From: Hydractinia symbiolongicarpus
Taxonomy: Eukaryota; Cnidaria; Hydrozoa; Anthoathecata; Hydractiniidae
Length of the DNA stretch: 64,000 nucleotides
Direction of reading: 5' to 3'
Assembly (NCBI RefSeq): GCF_029227915.1
Contig: NC_079876.1
Span: 19,592,001-19,656,000 of the forward strand
The position numbers were made by a program, and so were the translations under genes. The notes under the pieces are model-generated. The model saw nothing but the letters and a program-made list of their open reading frames with translations, was not told where the DNA came from and made no database searches. Shown here piece by piece: positions 11,089-25,889 of the stretch. Each line of letters begins with the position of its first letter. Position 1 is the first letter of the stretch.

Positions 11089-13141
11089 ATGGCAGCCAGT
11101 ACGGTCGTGTTCTACGCTTTACTATTATTCTTGTTGTTGTTTTGCGGAAATATTGAAACTGTTGAATGCGAAAGAAAGAATGTTTTAGTAGAACTGTTAA
11201 AGAGAAAAGGATTGAATGTATTACATCAAAATATTCGTGGCTTATTAGCAAATTTTAGTGGTTTACAGGCACTTTTTCATCGCATCCAAACATAGATGTG
11301 TTTACGTTATCAGAAACTCATATTTCAACCGCGGAAGATGTCATCAGCAGTATGATATCCCAGGTTACAATTTTGAAAAAAAAATCGTAATACTGGTAAG
11401 GAGGAGGTGTAGCGTTTTATAAAAAACAACATAAACTATGTTAGGCGAACAGATTTGGAGATTTGTAAACTCGAAAGCGTTGTTATAGAAATTGTCGTTA
11501 AAAATTCGCAAAACGTTCTTGTAGCAACACATTATAGGCCTCCAAACGGCACAAAACACTTGCCGAGTAATTACAATGAGTTATTACAGAAATCATTATC
11601 GCCTTGTTGTGTGGAGTCTAAAGATGTTATACTCATAGGAGGTATGAATGTCAACTACTTAAATTCACGAAATAATAGAGAAGTTAAGGCAATTAATCAA
11701 CAAAATGGTTTGACACAAATAATTAAAAAACCAACGCGCAGGACACAAAATATTTAATCGACATTATAGCAACGAACAACCCTGGCTCAATCGCTGAACA
11801 CGACGTCATACCGACTAGTCTCAGTGACCATGATTTAGTAGGTTGCGTACGAAAATTAAACAACAAAAAGTCAAAAACAGTCAAAACCAGGAATTATGCC
11901 AAATACAACCCTGATAATATGAATCGTGATTTTGAACAAGTGAATTGGTTGCCGGTATTATCTTTATCAAACGTTAATGATGCTGTTAACACATTCAATG
12001 GCATTGTAAAATATATTTCCGACAAACATGCACCCATCATTCAAAAAAGAGTGAAAGGTCGCCCATGCGCATGGCTTAACGAAAACTTGAAATCTATAAT
12101 GAACTAGCGTGATCAACTTTTACGAAATTCTAGAAAAAACAGCAGTGCAAGTGATTGGAGGAAATATGAGGACTTAAGAAATAAATGCAACAACATGCAA
12201 AAGAATGATAAGGCTTAAACATCACAAGAACGTAATAGGCGAAAACCACACAAATCCCAACGGTTTCTGGAAAGCAGTGAAAACTATATTTTCGACAAAG
12301 CCTAACACAAAAAATGCGACTAATAACGAGAAGGATAATCAAACTCGCGCCATTGCTTTCCGTGATTACTTTTTAACAGTCGTAAATAATCTGAAGTCAT
12401 CCGCATTGAAGAACTTTATCTGGAAACCGTCAAATCACATTTGCTCCAGAACTAGAAAATCTTTTAATTTTCAACATGTGTCTAAAGTTTTTATTAAAGA
12501 TTTTCTTAAAAAGAAATTAAAGAGACAGAAATTCACTGGGCTTGATGAACTCCCCCCTGGAATGCTTAAAGATTGCGCGCAACATTTATTGTTCCGTTAC
12601 ATCACAATATTAACCAGTCTTTGCGCTCCAGTGTAGTCCCGAACGCATAAAAACAAGCAAAAATCGTCCCACTTTTTAAATCAGAAGACACAAACAAACC
12701 TGAAAATTATCTTCCAATTTCAGTGTTGCCAATACTCTCTAAATCATTGGAAAAACCAGTACACACGCAATTAATGGAATTCTTAGAAAATGAGAAATTA
12801 CTAAATGACTCCCAATTTGGCTATAGAGCTTAACGTTTAACACATCTTGCAACAACACTACTTGTTGACAAAGTAAGACAAGCTGCCGAGAACGGAAAGT
12901 TAGTTGGAGCGCTGTTCCTGGATTTAAGTATAGCGTCCGATACGAACAGTCACGATGTAGTCTTAAGAAAACTTTCATCATACGTTGTTGAAAATGTAGA
13001 ATTGTTGTGGTTCACAGATTATCTTTTTAACCGATCACAAGTTGTTGAAGTTGGCAATCGAACATCAGCAAGTTTTAATTTTGTGAGTGGAGGGCCGCAA
13101 GGATCGATACTCAGTCCTATGCTATTTTTAATATTTTTTAA

Positions 13142-13145
<4 letters not shown>
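11089..13145 (+). pseudogene. LINE (CR1/Jockey-like) endonuclease and first half of reverse transcriptase, broken
   Basis: This encodes, in broken frames, an apurinic endonuclease (VLHQNIRGLLANF near 11215, LSETHIS near 11310, the catalytic SDHDLV near 11823). A linker follows, then the start of a reverse transcriptase: GLDELPPGMLK near 12540, LFLDLSIASDT near 12920 (motif A aspartate) and GGPQGSILSPMLF near 13090. At least eight stops or frameshifts separate these blocks, so the copy is dead. The gene is interrupted at 13146 by a TIR element and resumes at about 14566. CR1/Jockey is my best guess from the motif style; other AP-endonuclease LINE clades are possible. Confidence 0.75.
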
Positions 13146-14569
<1,424 letters not shown>

Positions 14570-15390
14570 CGTTGAGAGAGGTAAGTGTATTCAATTTGCT
14601 GACGATGCCGTCATCTATGTTGCAAATGCTGACCCCTGTATAATGGAAACAACATTGAACGATGAATTAGAAAACGTATCCATTTACTTGAACGATAACA
14701 AATTTATTCTGAATCTAAAGAAAGGAAAAACAAACTGTGCTATTTGGAACATCTAAAAGATTATCCCATAAAAATGCCAAAAATATAATCCAATTGGCAA
14801 TGCAGAGTCAACCTATTCATCATTCGACGTTTTACATATATTTGGAAAGCAAACTGGATTCATCACTAACTCTGGTTGCCAATTTCGAGAAACCATATAA
14901 GAACGCTGCCGGAAGAAAAATGCGACCATTTCTGAGTTTTGAAGCTGCATGTAAAATTCTATCAGATGGTAATTGAACCCATTTTTTGTATAGTTCTCTT
15001 TCAAATTTAAAATTAACGATGACCCAACGTTGCAATCAATAGAAAATCGAGCCAGACAAATAGTTGGAGAAAAAAATACGATCCGGAGTATTATAAGAAA
15101 TATGAAAGGAAGGCATGCGTTTTGGTAAAAGCTGTCTGAGGAACACCGTCTGTGAAAATTTCAATTAACACAAGCATTTAATTAACACACGGATAAATAT
15201 GTTGGTGAAATTACCACGTATAAAATTGGACTTCGAAAAAAGATCCTTCAAATATCTTGGTGCAGCATTATACAATGACTTACCATTAAATATACGTTGT
15301 TGCGATAACTTATTTCAGTTCAAAAAATTAGTTTCAACATTTTATGTAAATATTCGCTTTTAAAATATGTTTTATATGTTTTTAGTAATT
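14570..15390 (+). pseudogene. LINE reverse transcriptase, second half (broken)
   Basis: The reading resumes with VERGKCIQFADDAVIYVA at 14570-14625, where FADD is reverse-transcriptase motif C. LNDNKFILNLKKGKT follows, then after a frameshift the C-terminal region ends near 15362 (LGAALYNDLPLNIR near 15260). Frameshifts near 14735 and a stop at 14974 break it. It is the same insertion as 11089-13145, on the same strand. Confidence 0.75.
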
Positions 15391-15598
15391 ATTTAAGTAG
15401 CTTCTGTTTCTAACTTTTGTGCATTCTAGTTTCACATTTTTCTTTTTTCTCTGTTTCTTTTTTCTTGGTATGTACATGCGTTTTATATTCATTTGTTTAG
15501 CTAACTCATGAGCAGTTTTTAGTAAGTAGTTTTTGCTTATTTTTTTCTTTCTTTTATATCTTTTTAATGACAGGACACACAATGATAGCAGTAGTTCA

Positions 15599-15760
<162 letters not shown>

Positions 15761-15768
15761 TATATTCA

Positions 15769-15911
15769 TGGACTGTTTTGTTACATGTCGGCAGGGCTGA
15801 TTTGTTACATCCGGGCGGGATTGCTACATAAATAGGGCTGTTTTGTCACATCGGGTTGTTTTGTTACGGGAGATCGGGCGGTTTTGCTACCATTCCGGCT
15901 GTTTTGTTACC
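15769..15911. repeat. Array of seven GGGCTGTTTTGTTAC motifs
   Basis: Variants of a 15-nt motif (GGCTGTTTTGTTAC, GGCTGATTTGTTAC, GGCGGTTTTGCTAC and others) start near 15770, 15795, 15814, 15836, 15854, 15877 and 15897. Spacers of variable length separate them. One inverted unit, GTAACAAAACAGCCC, sits at about 34287 directly before the other (AAT)n. Confidence 0.65.
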
Positions 15912-17730
15912 GTGCATAATTTCAAGATGGCAGCGTGATTGGCGCAGCGACACTCCAACAGTAGTTTAGCAAATCTTTTTGGTTAAGTTTGGGGCCTGTG
16001 CTGTATTGTAAACAAAACTCTCTCTACAATAAGTTGTTCAAAGTTTATGCTGGCTAGCTAACTGTGTTTTGCTTTGGTTTATATCGCCAGTTTTCATTTA
16101 GCTGGCAGCAACACTCGTGTAGATAGCTAGCTCTAGCTAGCTATCTCAATGAAAGTATTTTATGTTTGTTTTACTATTATTAAAAAACGTTGTGGAATAG
16201 GTGAAATAGCTAGCTAACTTACCCAGTTACAAAAGCTATAGCTAGCTCGTTAGTTGTAGAAGCTATCTAGCTAGGTTCTTGTAGCTAATTGTAGTGTTTA
16301 AAATCATCAGAAGACCAGAGCAGTGTTCAATTTCCCTTGGCTGGCTGGTCATATATATTGCGGCGCCAAGCCTTTATCAGTCTTAGGGTTAAAAAAGTTT
16401 AAAAAATGTTGCTGCTTTTATGACTTGTCTGAAAGTTTGTTACATGTAACTAGGGTAATTAGCCATGATCCACATTCCCTTGGAGGTTCATCTGGATGGG
16501 GGGGAGCTATGGTAACTTTCAATAACCAGCATATATAATAGCCGCATTACAAAATTGAACCGGCGTCTCCTGCACAAAGTATGTGAGTTATGTGACCTCC
16601 CAAAAATGTATCGAGTGTGTTAAAAGTAACCTTGGAAAAAGTATCTGCTATATAGAGCATTCTATAAGAGCTAGTTTTTTTGACTAAAATATGGACATAT
16701 TGGATACAATATAATTTTTTTTCTTTTAATTCATTTACCCGAAATACAATGTCTTTCCTGTACCACATTTACTTTGTCGTCGTGAAAAAATATAATATAC
16801 AAATATTTATTCCAAAAACACCAAACTAATTTGTGACAATATTGTGTTGTGTTCACTTCTCTGTGAAGTGTCTAGAGCTAGCATACTGGAACAATGTGCA
16901 ATATTTCATGTTTTTATAAAAATAAGATAGCATAGCTTCATAAATGTACAACACAAGACATTTCATTCCTAGCCAAACAATTATGGTAGGCATAAATGCT
17001 TTTCAAATCATGGATATTAAATATTTATTATCTTTTCATTCTTTTTATATAAAAGTGTTAATTTATATAGTTCTTTTATTGCTTGTGACAACTTCATAAG
17101 TTTGTCTGCATCAACATTTCTGGTATTGAACACATTTGTTTCTGGACATTTATAACTTTATTTATATATATTAAGCTGTGAATTTCTATATTACAATTTA
17201 TATACATCATAGCTGGTCTTTGAATACCATTTGTACCTTGCACAGTGAAGTCGTTTGTTTAAAGGCATTATACAATATTTTTTATATATACATCAATGAC
17301 GTTCTTTATCTGTAAAAATGTCATAACTTTTGTTGACATCAGTGTGTGAAAAATCATGTTAAAACACAGAAGCTTTTGAATGCAAAAAACATCTTTATAT
17401 TTATTTTTTATTACTTGGCTGATACACGGAAGAGTTATATGAAAAATGCAATGGTTTGATTTGTTTATGGCTCATAAAACAGGGATTTTTATGCACCCAT
17501 TCTTTGGTTTTTGGAGGGCAATAATATAATGATACCATAACACAAGATAATATCTATAATTTTTTTTATTATTTGCATATTCTTTAATATTTCTTTAAGA
17601 ACAAATGAACAGCTGATTTGCCATAGAGAGTATATATGCGCTACTGGATACGGTGGTAGATGCAATTATATATTATATATGTAATGTACTCTTTAAATGA
17701 TATAAAACTGTCTTTAAAAGCTCTGCTAAA
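15912..17730. other. Non-coding stretch with CTAGCTAG-rich segment
   Basis: From 16050 to 16290 the tetranucleotide CTAG/AGCT recurs many times (TAGCTAGCTCTAGCTAGCTA near 16120). Downstream is plain AT-rich DNA. No gene is supported; the frame at 16323 has no motif. Confidence 0.4.
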
Positions 17731-18060
17731 ATTCAGACAATATTGACATCGAAAAACAAATGCCAGCTACCACCACTAAGTCAATCCGGCGTATACATTA
17801 TCCCATGCAAATGCGGCAAAAAATATTTTGGGGAGACGAAGTTGGGAATCGCTACCCTCTTCGAACAACACAAAGACACCAACATTAAAGAAAAGTGGAG
17901 CGCATCAGGAGATTCATTTTACTCTAGTTCTTGTAATGCTGGTTATGATTGGGACAATGCGAAAATGCTTAAACAAGAATTTAATAAATTTGATTGTAAG
18001 GTACGACGTCGATTTGATGTCAATGTAATGACAACCGTCAAAAAAATTTTTATAGTCTGA
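17728..18060 (+). pseudogene. Penelope-like element GIY-YIG endonuclease fragment
   Basis: The frame encodes QLPPLSQSGVYIIPCKCGKK, then YFGETKLGIATLFEQHKD, a GIY-YIG nuclease core (GVY...YFG) with the Cys-x-Cys typical of Penelope-like elements. CNAGYDWDNAKMLKQEFNKFD follows, and then an abrupt ending at a TGA at 18058. No reverse transcriptase is seen upstream, so the copy is 5'-truncated. The end of the domain seems internally deleted. In intact elements this nuclease nicks target DNA for retrotransposition. Confidence 0.7.
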
Positions 18061-18110
18061 TGAAGACCTCCAATATGGAGGTCGAAATATTACCATAAAA
18101 ATATATATGC
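18057..18110 (+). ncRNA. Hammerhead-ribozyme-like motif after the Penelope-like fragment
   Basis: CTGATGA (18057-18063) is followed by a 7-bp stem GACCTCC/GGAGGTC (18065-18071 and 18077-18083) and then GAAA (18084-18087). This is the order of the hammerhead core. A possible stem III (ATATT...AATAT) and a UA cleavage dinucleotide follow. Hammerheads are known in Penelope-like retroelements. An extra A after CTGATGA and a weak stem I make activity doubtful. Confidence 0.45.
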
Positions 18111-18124
18111 TGAACGACCATGTA

Positions 18125-19280
18125 TATGTTTCTTTAAAGTATATGTAATGTACATTTTCTACTCAACTTAAAAAACGATTATCTTTTTCATATTTTGGAC
18201 ATATATATATCTTTCACTGATCCCAAGTTTTAATTTTCCTGTATTCATACGTCATATGCAATTATGAAATTCTGTGTGTATTTGCACATTTTTGAGATTC
18301 TTAATTGCGTAAGGTATATAAATACAGTATTTTTCAAAAAATGAAATTAGAAGAACTACAAAATAACATAATTTTGTAGATCGTTTTTCACTGAAACAGC
18401 AAAAAAAATTGTTGTCCAACACAAAATACACAAGGGTTTCGACTTGTACTCTAGGTTTACCTGTACTTTAAGCACTCGATCTCCCATTAAAAGTTGACCA
18501 AATAGCTAAAATTGTGTTGTTTGAAATAACGTATTATGCATAATCTCTTCATAAGTTTATTAAAAAATATAATGTTACATATATATATAAATCAAATTGC
18601 AAAAGTCAACACGTATTTCTGGTTTATAACTATTACATATCCAAAACCTCTAGTGTAAAGTTCTATCCCGCATAAAATTTCAATGTGCTATATTCTCTTT
18701 TATTGACCTTTTCACAGTTTAAGTTGTTCACTTATTTTCTGTATTAAAAAAGGAAGTAAACAGAGTGAATTTAATAAGACCATGGGCATTATGAATATTT
18801 TGTATTTTCTAAAAAAATGGTTTTAAGGCATGAAAATTTAGTAAGTTATTGCCAGTAACCCTACTTAAAACATATGTGAATGATTTGTAACTTTTCTTAA
18901 TTCATAACAGTTTACTTCCATTTTTCAATTCTCTAAAAAGAGCATTGTAACAAAAGAAAGATTTATTTAAACAATAGTTAGTTAAAACTGTGAACTCTTG
19001 TATTGCCTAATTTATTTAATGTTTTTTAACATCATTTTTATTTTTTTATTATGTATATGTTTTGTGACAACTGCTATTTTATATATAAAGGTCAGCCATG
19101 TTTGATGTTTGGTGCCTTATTGTCTATCCTTATTCATAGGAATTACTTTTTCTTAGTTATAAAGATAAAGAACCAATATTGAACTAAACTGCTAAGTTGA
19201 CATGAACGCTGCTAGAAAATATCCAGTGAGTGAATTCATTTTTTATGGGGAAATGGGAAATTGATTTTCAATATAATAAA
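18125..19280. other. AT-rich non-coding stretch
   Basis: No supported gene. A possible short first exon (ATGAACGCTGCTAGAAAATATCCA before GTGAGT, 19201-19226) precedes the SET-domain fragments but cannot be connected to them. Confidence 0.3.
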
Positions 19281-20006
19281 CTAGTCGATAAGGCCTGTGG
19301 AGAAATCCACTTAGGCAGGAGGGACAATGTAAAAATTGGTTATTTTAGACCTTTTGCTGATGTCAGCAGTGCATATGAAAAAACAAATTGACGAAATTCA
19401 TTTTATCCGTTGTCTCTACGACACGCTCATGAAGAGAATGTATGTGATCATGTGATTTTGATGAACGGTTAATGATATATAAGGGTTTAAAAAATATGCT
19501 GACGTCAGCAAAGACCCGCGAAAACGAACAAAATTAATTTTTAGAAATTTGTATACCTGTTGGCTTCAACGTATAGGTCTTTAAACGCTGATCAAGAAAA
19601 TGTATAGGATCATGTACTTTTGACAAACGGTTACGGAAATATGGGGGTTTAATTGATTTTTGATGACGTTATCAACCCGTCCATTCCGAAACGGATTCAG
19701 GGACCCAGGTTTGGGAAAATTACCCAAATTGGTCCTATCTGGTCCCACGCGGGGAAAAATCATTGACACCACCTCGTTTCCAAGTTATTTGGCCTCAAAT
19801 ATTTAAGTGCACTGTAATGGCTTCATTAATTTAATATAGGATATTGACGTTAGTAGTAGTGTTATTGACGTCGCGCCGTAATGTCATAAAATTTAACATA
19901 CGAGACATACTTTTTTCGGCGACGTCAGAGAAAATTTTGGCGACATCAAAGGAAAATGACGATATCCACTATGACCGTCACATACACTTCGTATTATTAT
20001 AAGAGA
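19281..20006 (-). mobile_element. Non-autonomous Helitron
   Basis: It is flanked by A at 19280 and T at 20007. In minus sense it starts TCTCTTATAATAATACGAAG and ends with a GTGGATTTCTCCAC hairpin and CTAG. The interior matches the copies at 3.3-4.5 kb (GTCCATTCCGAAACGGATTC, CCACCTCGTTTCCAAGTTAT). It carries GCTGACGTCAGC (19498-19509) and a one-mismatch TGATGACGTTATCA (19661-19674). It lies just upstream of the SET-domain exon. Confidence 0.8.
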
Positions 20007-20177
20007 TAGAAACGTTTTATGTAGTTATTTATATAACAAATATAGGTATACAAATTATTATATTGCAGCTTTTGGTAATGGTACACAAATGTTGCCCAAA
20101 AACTCTAATTCAAGATATTTTAAACTTTGTTTCTAATCCGTAAATAGTATCTGAATAGTTTTTCTACTATATTTAAG

Positions 20178-23100
20178 CATTGATGGAACACATTCCAACT
20201 GCTTGGCGAGATTCGTGAACCATGCCCATCCCGGTGTGCCAATTGTAAAATAGTGTTACTGGTTCGTGACAAAGTGCCGTATCTAGGCTTAAAGTCTCTA
20301 AAACTCATAAAGACTAATGAAGAGCTTAGATACGATTATGGTGACAAATGCATGTTGTCTTTGAGAAAGCAGGTAATTTATTAACTCTAAGGAACTTTAC
20401 TGTTATTTTGCTTCCAAATATTTACTGCATTTTTTTCTTATAGAAGAACTTGTGTGTGCCATTACATTTAAAAGATATAGAGAATCAGGTAGAAATCATT
20501 ATTTCTTGTAGTGTACAAAAGTAAAAAGTAAAAAATTTAAAGATCCAGAGAAGCAAATATTCTCACCAGGATTCTATAATTTCAATTCAAGTTATTAATT
20601 GATGTCAAATATTCTTGCACACAAGGCAGTTGTTTGGATTTTTGTGATCACAAATAAGAAATGTAGTGTTTGTATTCTTGAGCTGTGATTTAAGAGAAGC
20701 TTCATTGTGAATTCACGTTTTCTATATTTGCACAAACAAAGTCAATTTTTTTCTTGCCTACTGCATGTTAAACTCGCATATTATCAAGGCTCAAAAAAAA
20801 TTAGTGTGTTCAAGGTTCTGCTTCTGTTCTTTCTTCCACTACAAGTTATATAAAAATAAACATCATATATATATATGATGTTTATCTTTTATTCTTAGCT
20901 AAAAAAGATCTCCCATGCAAGTATTCTGAAACTGAAGGTATGTATTACATCTCTGAATTTCATTTCCTAATAATAAACTAGTAGCAAGCGCTGTTTTTAT
21001 GTTGCATATTTCCTGAGATGTTAATATATAAAACTAGCATTCTTGTTTATTGAATTTTTGTACGATTGCTTAATTAATAACTAAAAGTTTTGCTTGTTAT
21101 TTCAATTTATCAATGATTTCATTGTAGGAAGGGCAAAAAACTGTAATTGAGGTAGAAGGTGAGCACACTTACAATGAGAAGTATAACCTTTCATCAATAA
21201 ACGTGTATTGTGACACAATTATTTTTATAGTATTAAAACAGCCTTACATGATTATCAGAGATCGTGAAAAGTAAGTAGCGCTCTTCTTTCTTGTGTAGTT
21301 TTAACGTGTTCAGTAAATAAAAATAATAATGATTTGGCTTTATTACAACCTGAATCTCATGATTAAATTTGAATTGTTACCGTTAACGTATTGTTAATAT
21401 GCCTGTTTCTTTATTATGTTTTTAGTTTGTTCAAGCCATTAATATATAAGACGAAGATCCCTAACCTTCCCTAATCCTTCACTTTGAAAAGGGTTGTCTG
21501 TTTGAAATCGACAAGGAAATCACAAGACATGACTCGTGTGATACAAGGCATCTTAACAGTTCACATCTAAATTAGTATTCTCTATGGTGCTCTTTTTTAT
21601 TCCTAGGGTCACTATTTTAAAGTAAGAGTCTGTGTGTTTTAATTTTATGCTAACTACAACTTCTTAACTGTTTCTGGAAAAGTATTACTTGGTGCTTTGC
21701 AGCTAGTGGGCGGCAAAAAACTTTTTTTATGGTATGACAAATCAACAACGTAGAAAATGCCTAGATGTATTTTCTACAATTCCTGCATTACACGTTGTTT
21801 TTTGAAAGATAACCGTATTTTGACCTGAGCCTCAATTTTCTTTGCAAAATGACTGAATATAGGCTCAAATTTTCTTATTTTTTCTCTTAATTTTTATTCC
21901 TCTTTGTTTTCTTTATAAATAACTACTATATTTTATCGACATTTGAAATAACATTTTTTTGAAGAAAAAAAGACCTCTTTTGTTATTTTGGGATAAAACT
22001 TTGTTAGTAATTAATTCCACAATTTTGAATACATTTTGCCTCCAGAGATCCATGAATGCTGTATAGCTACTTTACGGAAAAAAAAGAAACTTGATTGTGT
22101 TCTTCTGAAATTACGGATATTTTGGTAACTGTAAATCTAAATATCAAGGTCTTTAAAAATTGAATCTTGACAAGCTGAAACCGGGGATTTTCCTAAAATG
22201 TTTTTACGATTTCAAGGTTTTTGAGCGTCATCTAATAATCTACACATTTGTAAAAGAAAGCGCAAAAGTATTCGTTTTATCATAACTCCAACAACGTCTC
22301 TTAAGATCCTTTCTATTAATGTTAACGTAATAAATATGTTCTTCCTAGACCTCAAGATGTTGCCGATGATGGCTTTTGTGAATGTTGCAAGATACGTTAC
22401 ACATCACTACAACATGTATATGTATGCTATGACACCTTTTTTTCTTGTAGATCAAATCTGTTTCTTGGATACAAGAATTATATCCATGGAAAAATAAAAA
22501 TGATAGTTTTTTGACAGAAAGACTCGTTTAGCTATTGTTATTGTTTTGATAGCCCCTAGACAGTGATCGTCATAAAAGCTTCGTTACTAAAAAAAAAAAT
22601 TATGATAAAGTAGACCAGTTGATAGCTAAAGAAGTTGGTTGTGGCGACTTTGTCGAAGCATGCATGAAGAAAGCTGCTAAAAAGTATGTACTTAGAAATA
22701 ATAGGAAATGTGATTTTAGAGAGGTATGTTATATTATAAGTAGTTACATGAAACTACACATTTAGTATGTTGTATTAGTTCATCAAAGTGATAATAGTAT
22801 GACACATTAACAGAAGTGAATGTCAGTGATTTAGAACAACTCTTACGAGGAAAAGTATTAGAAGCAGATATGTTTTATTCTTTCTCAGTCATAATATATA
22901 ATAGTCTTTTTATTTTAACTATTAGGTTTTGATAAAGAAAAATAAATCTTCAGGACATTCTCCAAATAAATAATTAGCTATCATTTTTTGCGTGCATTTC
23001 CGAATATATGTGAAAAAACGCTAATATTTTTTCATCTCACGCTAATATTTTTGCTTCATAGTTTTTGGGCGTCAGTTTTTTTACTTTGATTTCTAAGTGA

Positions 23101-25880
23101 TATCCGTCGTTTCGTAGTTCATAAGCAAAAACGATATGTCCTAATTAGAGTTATGATTTGTTCCATTCGCTCTTTTTGCATCAGCATCATGTCAAGTACC
23201 TATCTGTTTTTAATAAAAATTTCTGGTGCTGTGTATGAAAGAAGATTGGTCCAAACTCCAGTTAATCTGCTAACGACAAGATGATCTCATCGTTGGACTA
23301 GCATTCAGATTCGCGTGCAAATTCACTTATATCAAGTAGAGTAAAAAAAAAATCTAGGATGCTAGTTAGTAATAGGACGTTAACTTTTGAGTAAGCTGGT
23401 TTTAAATAGAAGCGTCTACAGTGATAAATTTAATTGTAAGTATTTTTAGTCTTTAAGTTACCTAGTTAGTAAACCAGCTACACAGTTTAAACAGTAGTTG
23501 CAATACGAATTACAACTTATTATTATTATTCAGTACAGTTTAAAGGTGTTAAAAACTTAAAGTAGTAGTATTATATGACAATATATAATGACCACATACA
23601 CTTATCGGTTAAAAATTGATAATCCGTATTATAATCTACATCGATTTTAGGTGCTGGCTTAATTGCAAAGATGATTCACTAGCGAAAGTGTAGGGAGTCA
23701 GAACACTATATATGGAATAGGAACATCTGGTTCAGAGCTGCCAAAATTTATCTGTTCTTCCATCCACGATATTTATTGAACATTTGCAACAAACATGCAT
23801 CAAACATTCGCAATAAGATGAAAATAAATTTACACAAGTTATTGACTTGATCAATTCATGGCTTGAAATTCATTAAAAGTATTATAGAACATTCAATTTA
23901 TTGTTAGATTATGCTATAAATGTTTTTCTATTTACAAAACATAGCATTTTAATTGTAATTCATATTTCTTCTTATTGGAAAAAAGATTATATTTTATTAT
24001 ATATTTTTGGCTCTTTACAAAGACAAGCTTGTCACGCATGTCAGAAAATTTGAGTGAGGAACAATGATGTTTTATGATCTCGCACGTTTGTGTCTAAAAT
24101 ACTACCTCGTAGCCAAAACAATTTACCTAGGACTTGTGACCAATTTAGCCTGCTAGCATTTTAACAAAGTTTAAAAACAAATTGATGGTGTAGCTATAAG
24201 CTTCCCCTTAGGGCCTCCCTTAGCAAGTATTTTGAAAAGTTGTCCTACAGAATTTACGCCTATCTTTTATAGACGTTATGTAGACGTGAAGGTGATTCCT
24301 TAGTAAATAATTTATTTAGGAAATCTACGTTTGGTGGTGTTGTTGTTGTAATAATTGTATTAGTGTATGAAAAACTTTCCATGATTCCTAGTAGATATTG
24401 CACGAAAGGATATCGACTTTGATAGTTTGATGAAAGAAGAAGCTGAACATTTTAACTTTGAAACTATTTTTTCAGTTTGCTTTTAGGCGGCTAGCTAATT
24501 ATTTCATTGGCCAGGTTGGTCATGTCAAACTCTGTCTATTTGTCACGCTTCCTCAAGTTTACCCGCAAGCTCAGAACCCTTTCTCATTCTTTAACAAAAA
24601 TAGTCAAATATGTTTTCCATCCTGGAATTTGGCATTGGAAATCTACGAGTGATGATGTGAATTAATCCCAACATCACTCGTGAATTCTCAAGGCGTTTTT
24701 AGGTAGAAACGTACGATGAGCGATTTTTGTTACACATGATAGTACGTAGTTCATGGACAAATAGCATGTGTTCGCAACACGAATTATTTTTCACGCACAA
24801 GTAAAAGGACAGTCTTTTATACGTGAAATTTTTAGTTTTTATAAGGTGAGGTTTTTCTTGCAAGCAACACTTTTCCCATTGGAATTTTTCTCATTATTAA
24901 GTGATCGATAAATATAACTTAAAATTGGTAGTATTTATTAACATGGCTCTGAATTTGTAACAACCATATTAACACTGACATTGGCCAGCATAAAAATAAT
25001 CTTTCCCTTATAATCTCTTGATCCAAACAAAATTCTCCCTAGATGTTTCTTCTGTAATATTGAATCCAGGTATAAAGTCCGTAGCTTCATGCGATATACT
25101 CCTGTTAAGCGACCTTTAATTACTGTAAGTAGCGGATCTGCTTCTGTTTAAATCTGCAGTTTTTGATTCTTTTTATAAGATGCTAGTTTTTTTAAGGTTT
25201 CGTTTCCTTACTTTGACGTTAAATAATCATATCTTTTCTGAATTTAATCGCGATTCCTGATTAATCCTGAAAATTTTGTAACTGAGAAAATATATTTTGG
25301 TAAGCTGTAAATACAACTTATGGGAGGTGTATAAAAAACGCATTTAGCACCGCTCATACATTGCATATTGTGCTATTCACATGGAAGGCAAATAAACTTG
25401 AAAATTAGCTTTAACCTGAGATTAACTAAATGACATTTTCACATTTTTCAGGAAACTGTAAGTACAGCAAGTAGTGTGCCACAGCAAAAATCTTTATTTA
25501 GAGTAAGTAGTAGGTTTAATTTTTTGGTACGCTCTCCAAAGATTATCAGAGGTACAATGTGTATAATGTATTGCCGTGAATGTTCTTTGAAGAAATATCA
25601 TTTAAAAATACTTATTTTTATTTCTTTCTGTTATACTAGGGCAAGAGAAGAAGTTTATTTTGCGATAAAGATGTTCAACTGCTACGTCAAAAGTGCTCGT
25701 ATATTATTGCTAATGGTCCATTAACGAAACAAGGTGTCACTAAGGCGTTGGAAGGGGAAGATATACTAAAAAATTTACTTTTGTACAAATTCGTACTCGT
25801 TTGCACTACGAAAGAAAACAACTATGAACACATCTGTTCCATGAACTTATGCCAGTCATTAAAACGAATAACTCTTCGTT
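20178..25880 (+). pseudogene. SET-domain / DBF4-type zinc finger gene, decaying
   Basis: Separate spliced-looking exons form one plus-strand gene. Exon 20178-20372 (TTTAAG acceptor, CAG|GTAATT donor) reads like the C-terminal half of a SET domain: IDGTHSNCLARFVNHAHPG, then, after a 1-nt frameshift near 20242, NCKIVLLVRDKV and EELRYDYGD, the tyrosine motif. This resembles KMT5A-type lysine methyltransferases. Small phase-0 candidates follow at 20444-20488, 20899-20937 and 21128-21151. Exon 22349-22415 encodes GFCECCKIRYTSLQQH, a DBF4-type CxxC finger, and 22560-22723 encodes DSDRHKSFVTKKK, which would supply its last histidine. Exon 25642-25878 starts GKRRSLFCDKDVQLLRQKC and has a frameshift near 25770, after which FVQIRTRLHYERKQ fits better. 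The N-terminal SET half is missing, and the phases at the finger do not agree. Confidence 0.5.
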
Positions 25881-25889
25881 AAAATTATT

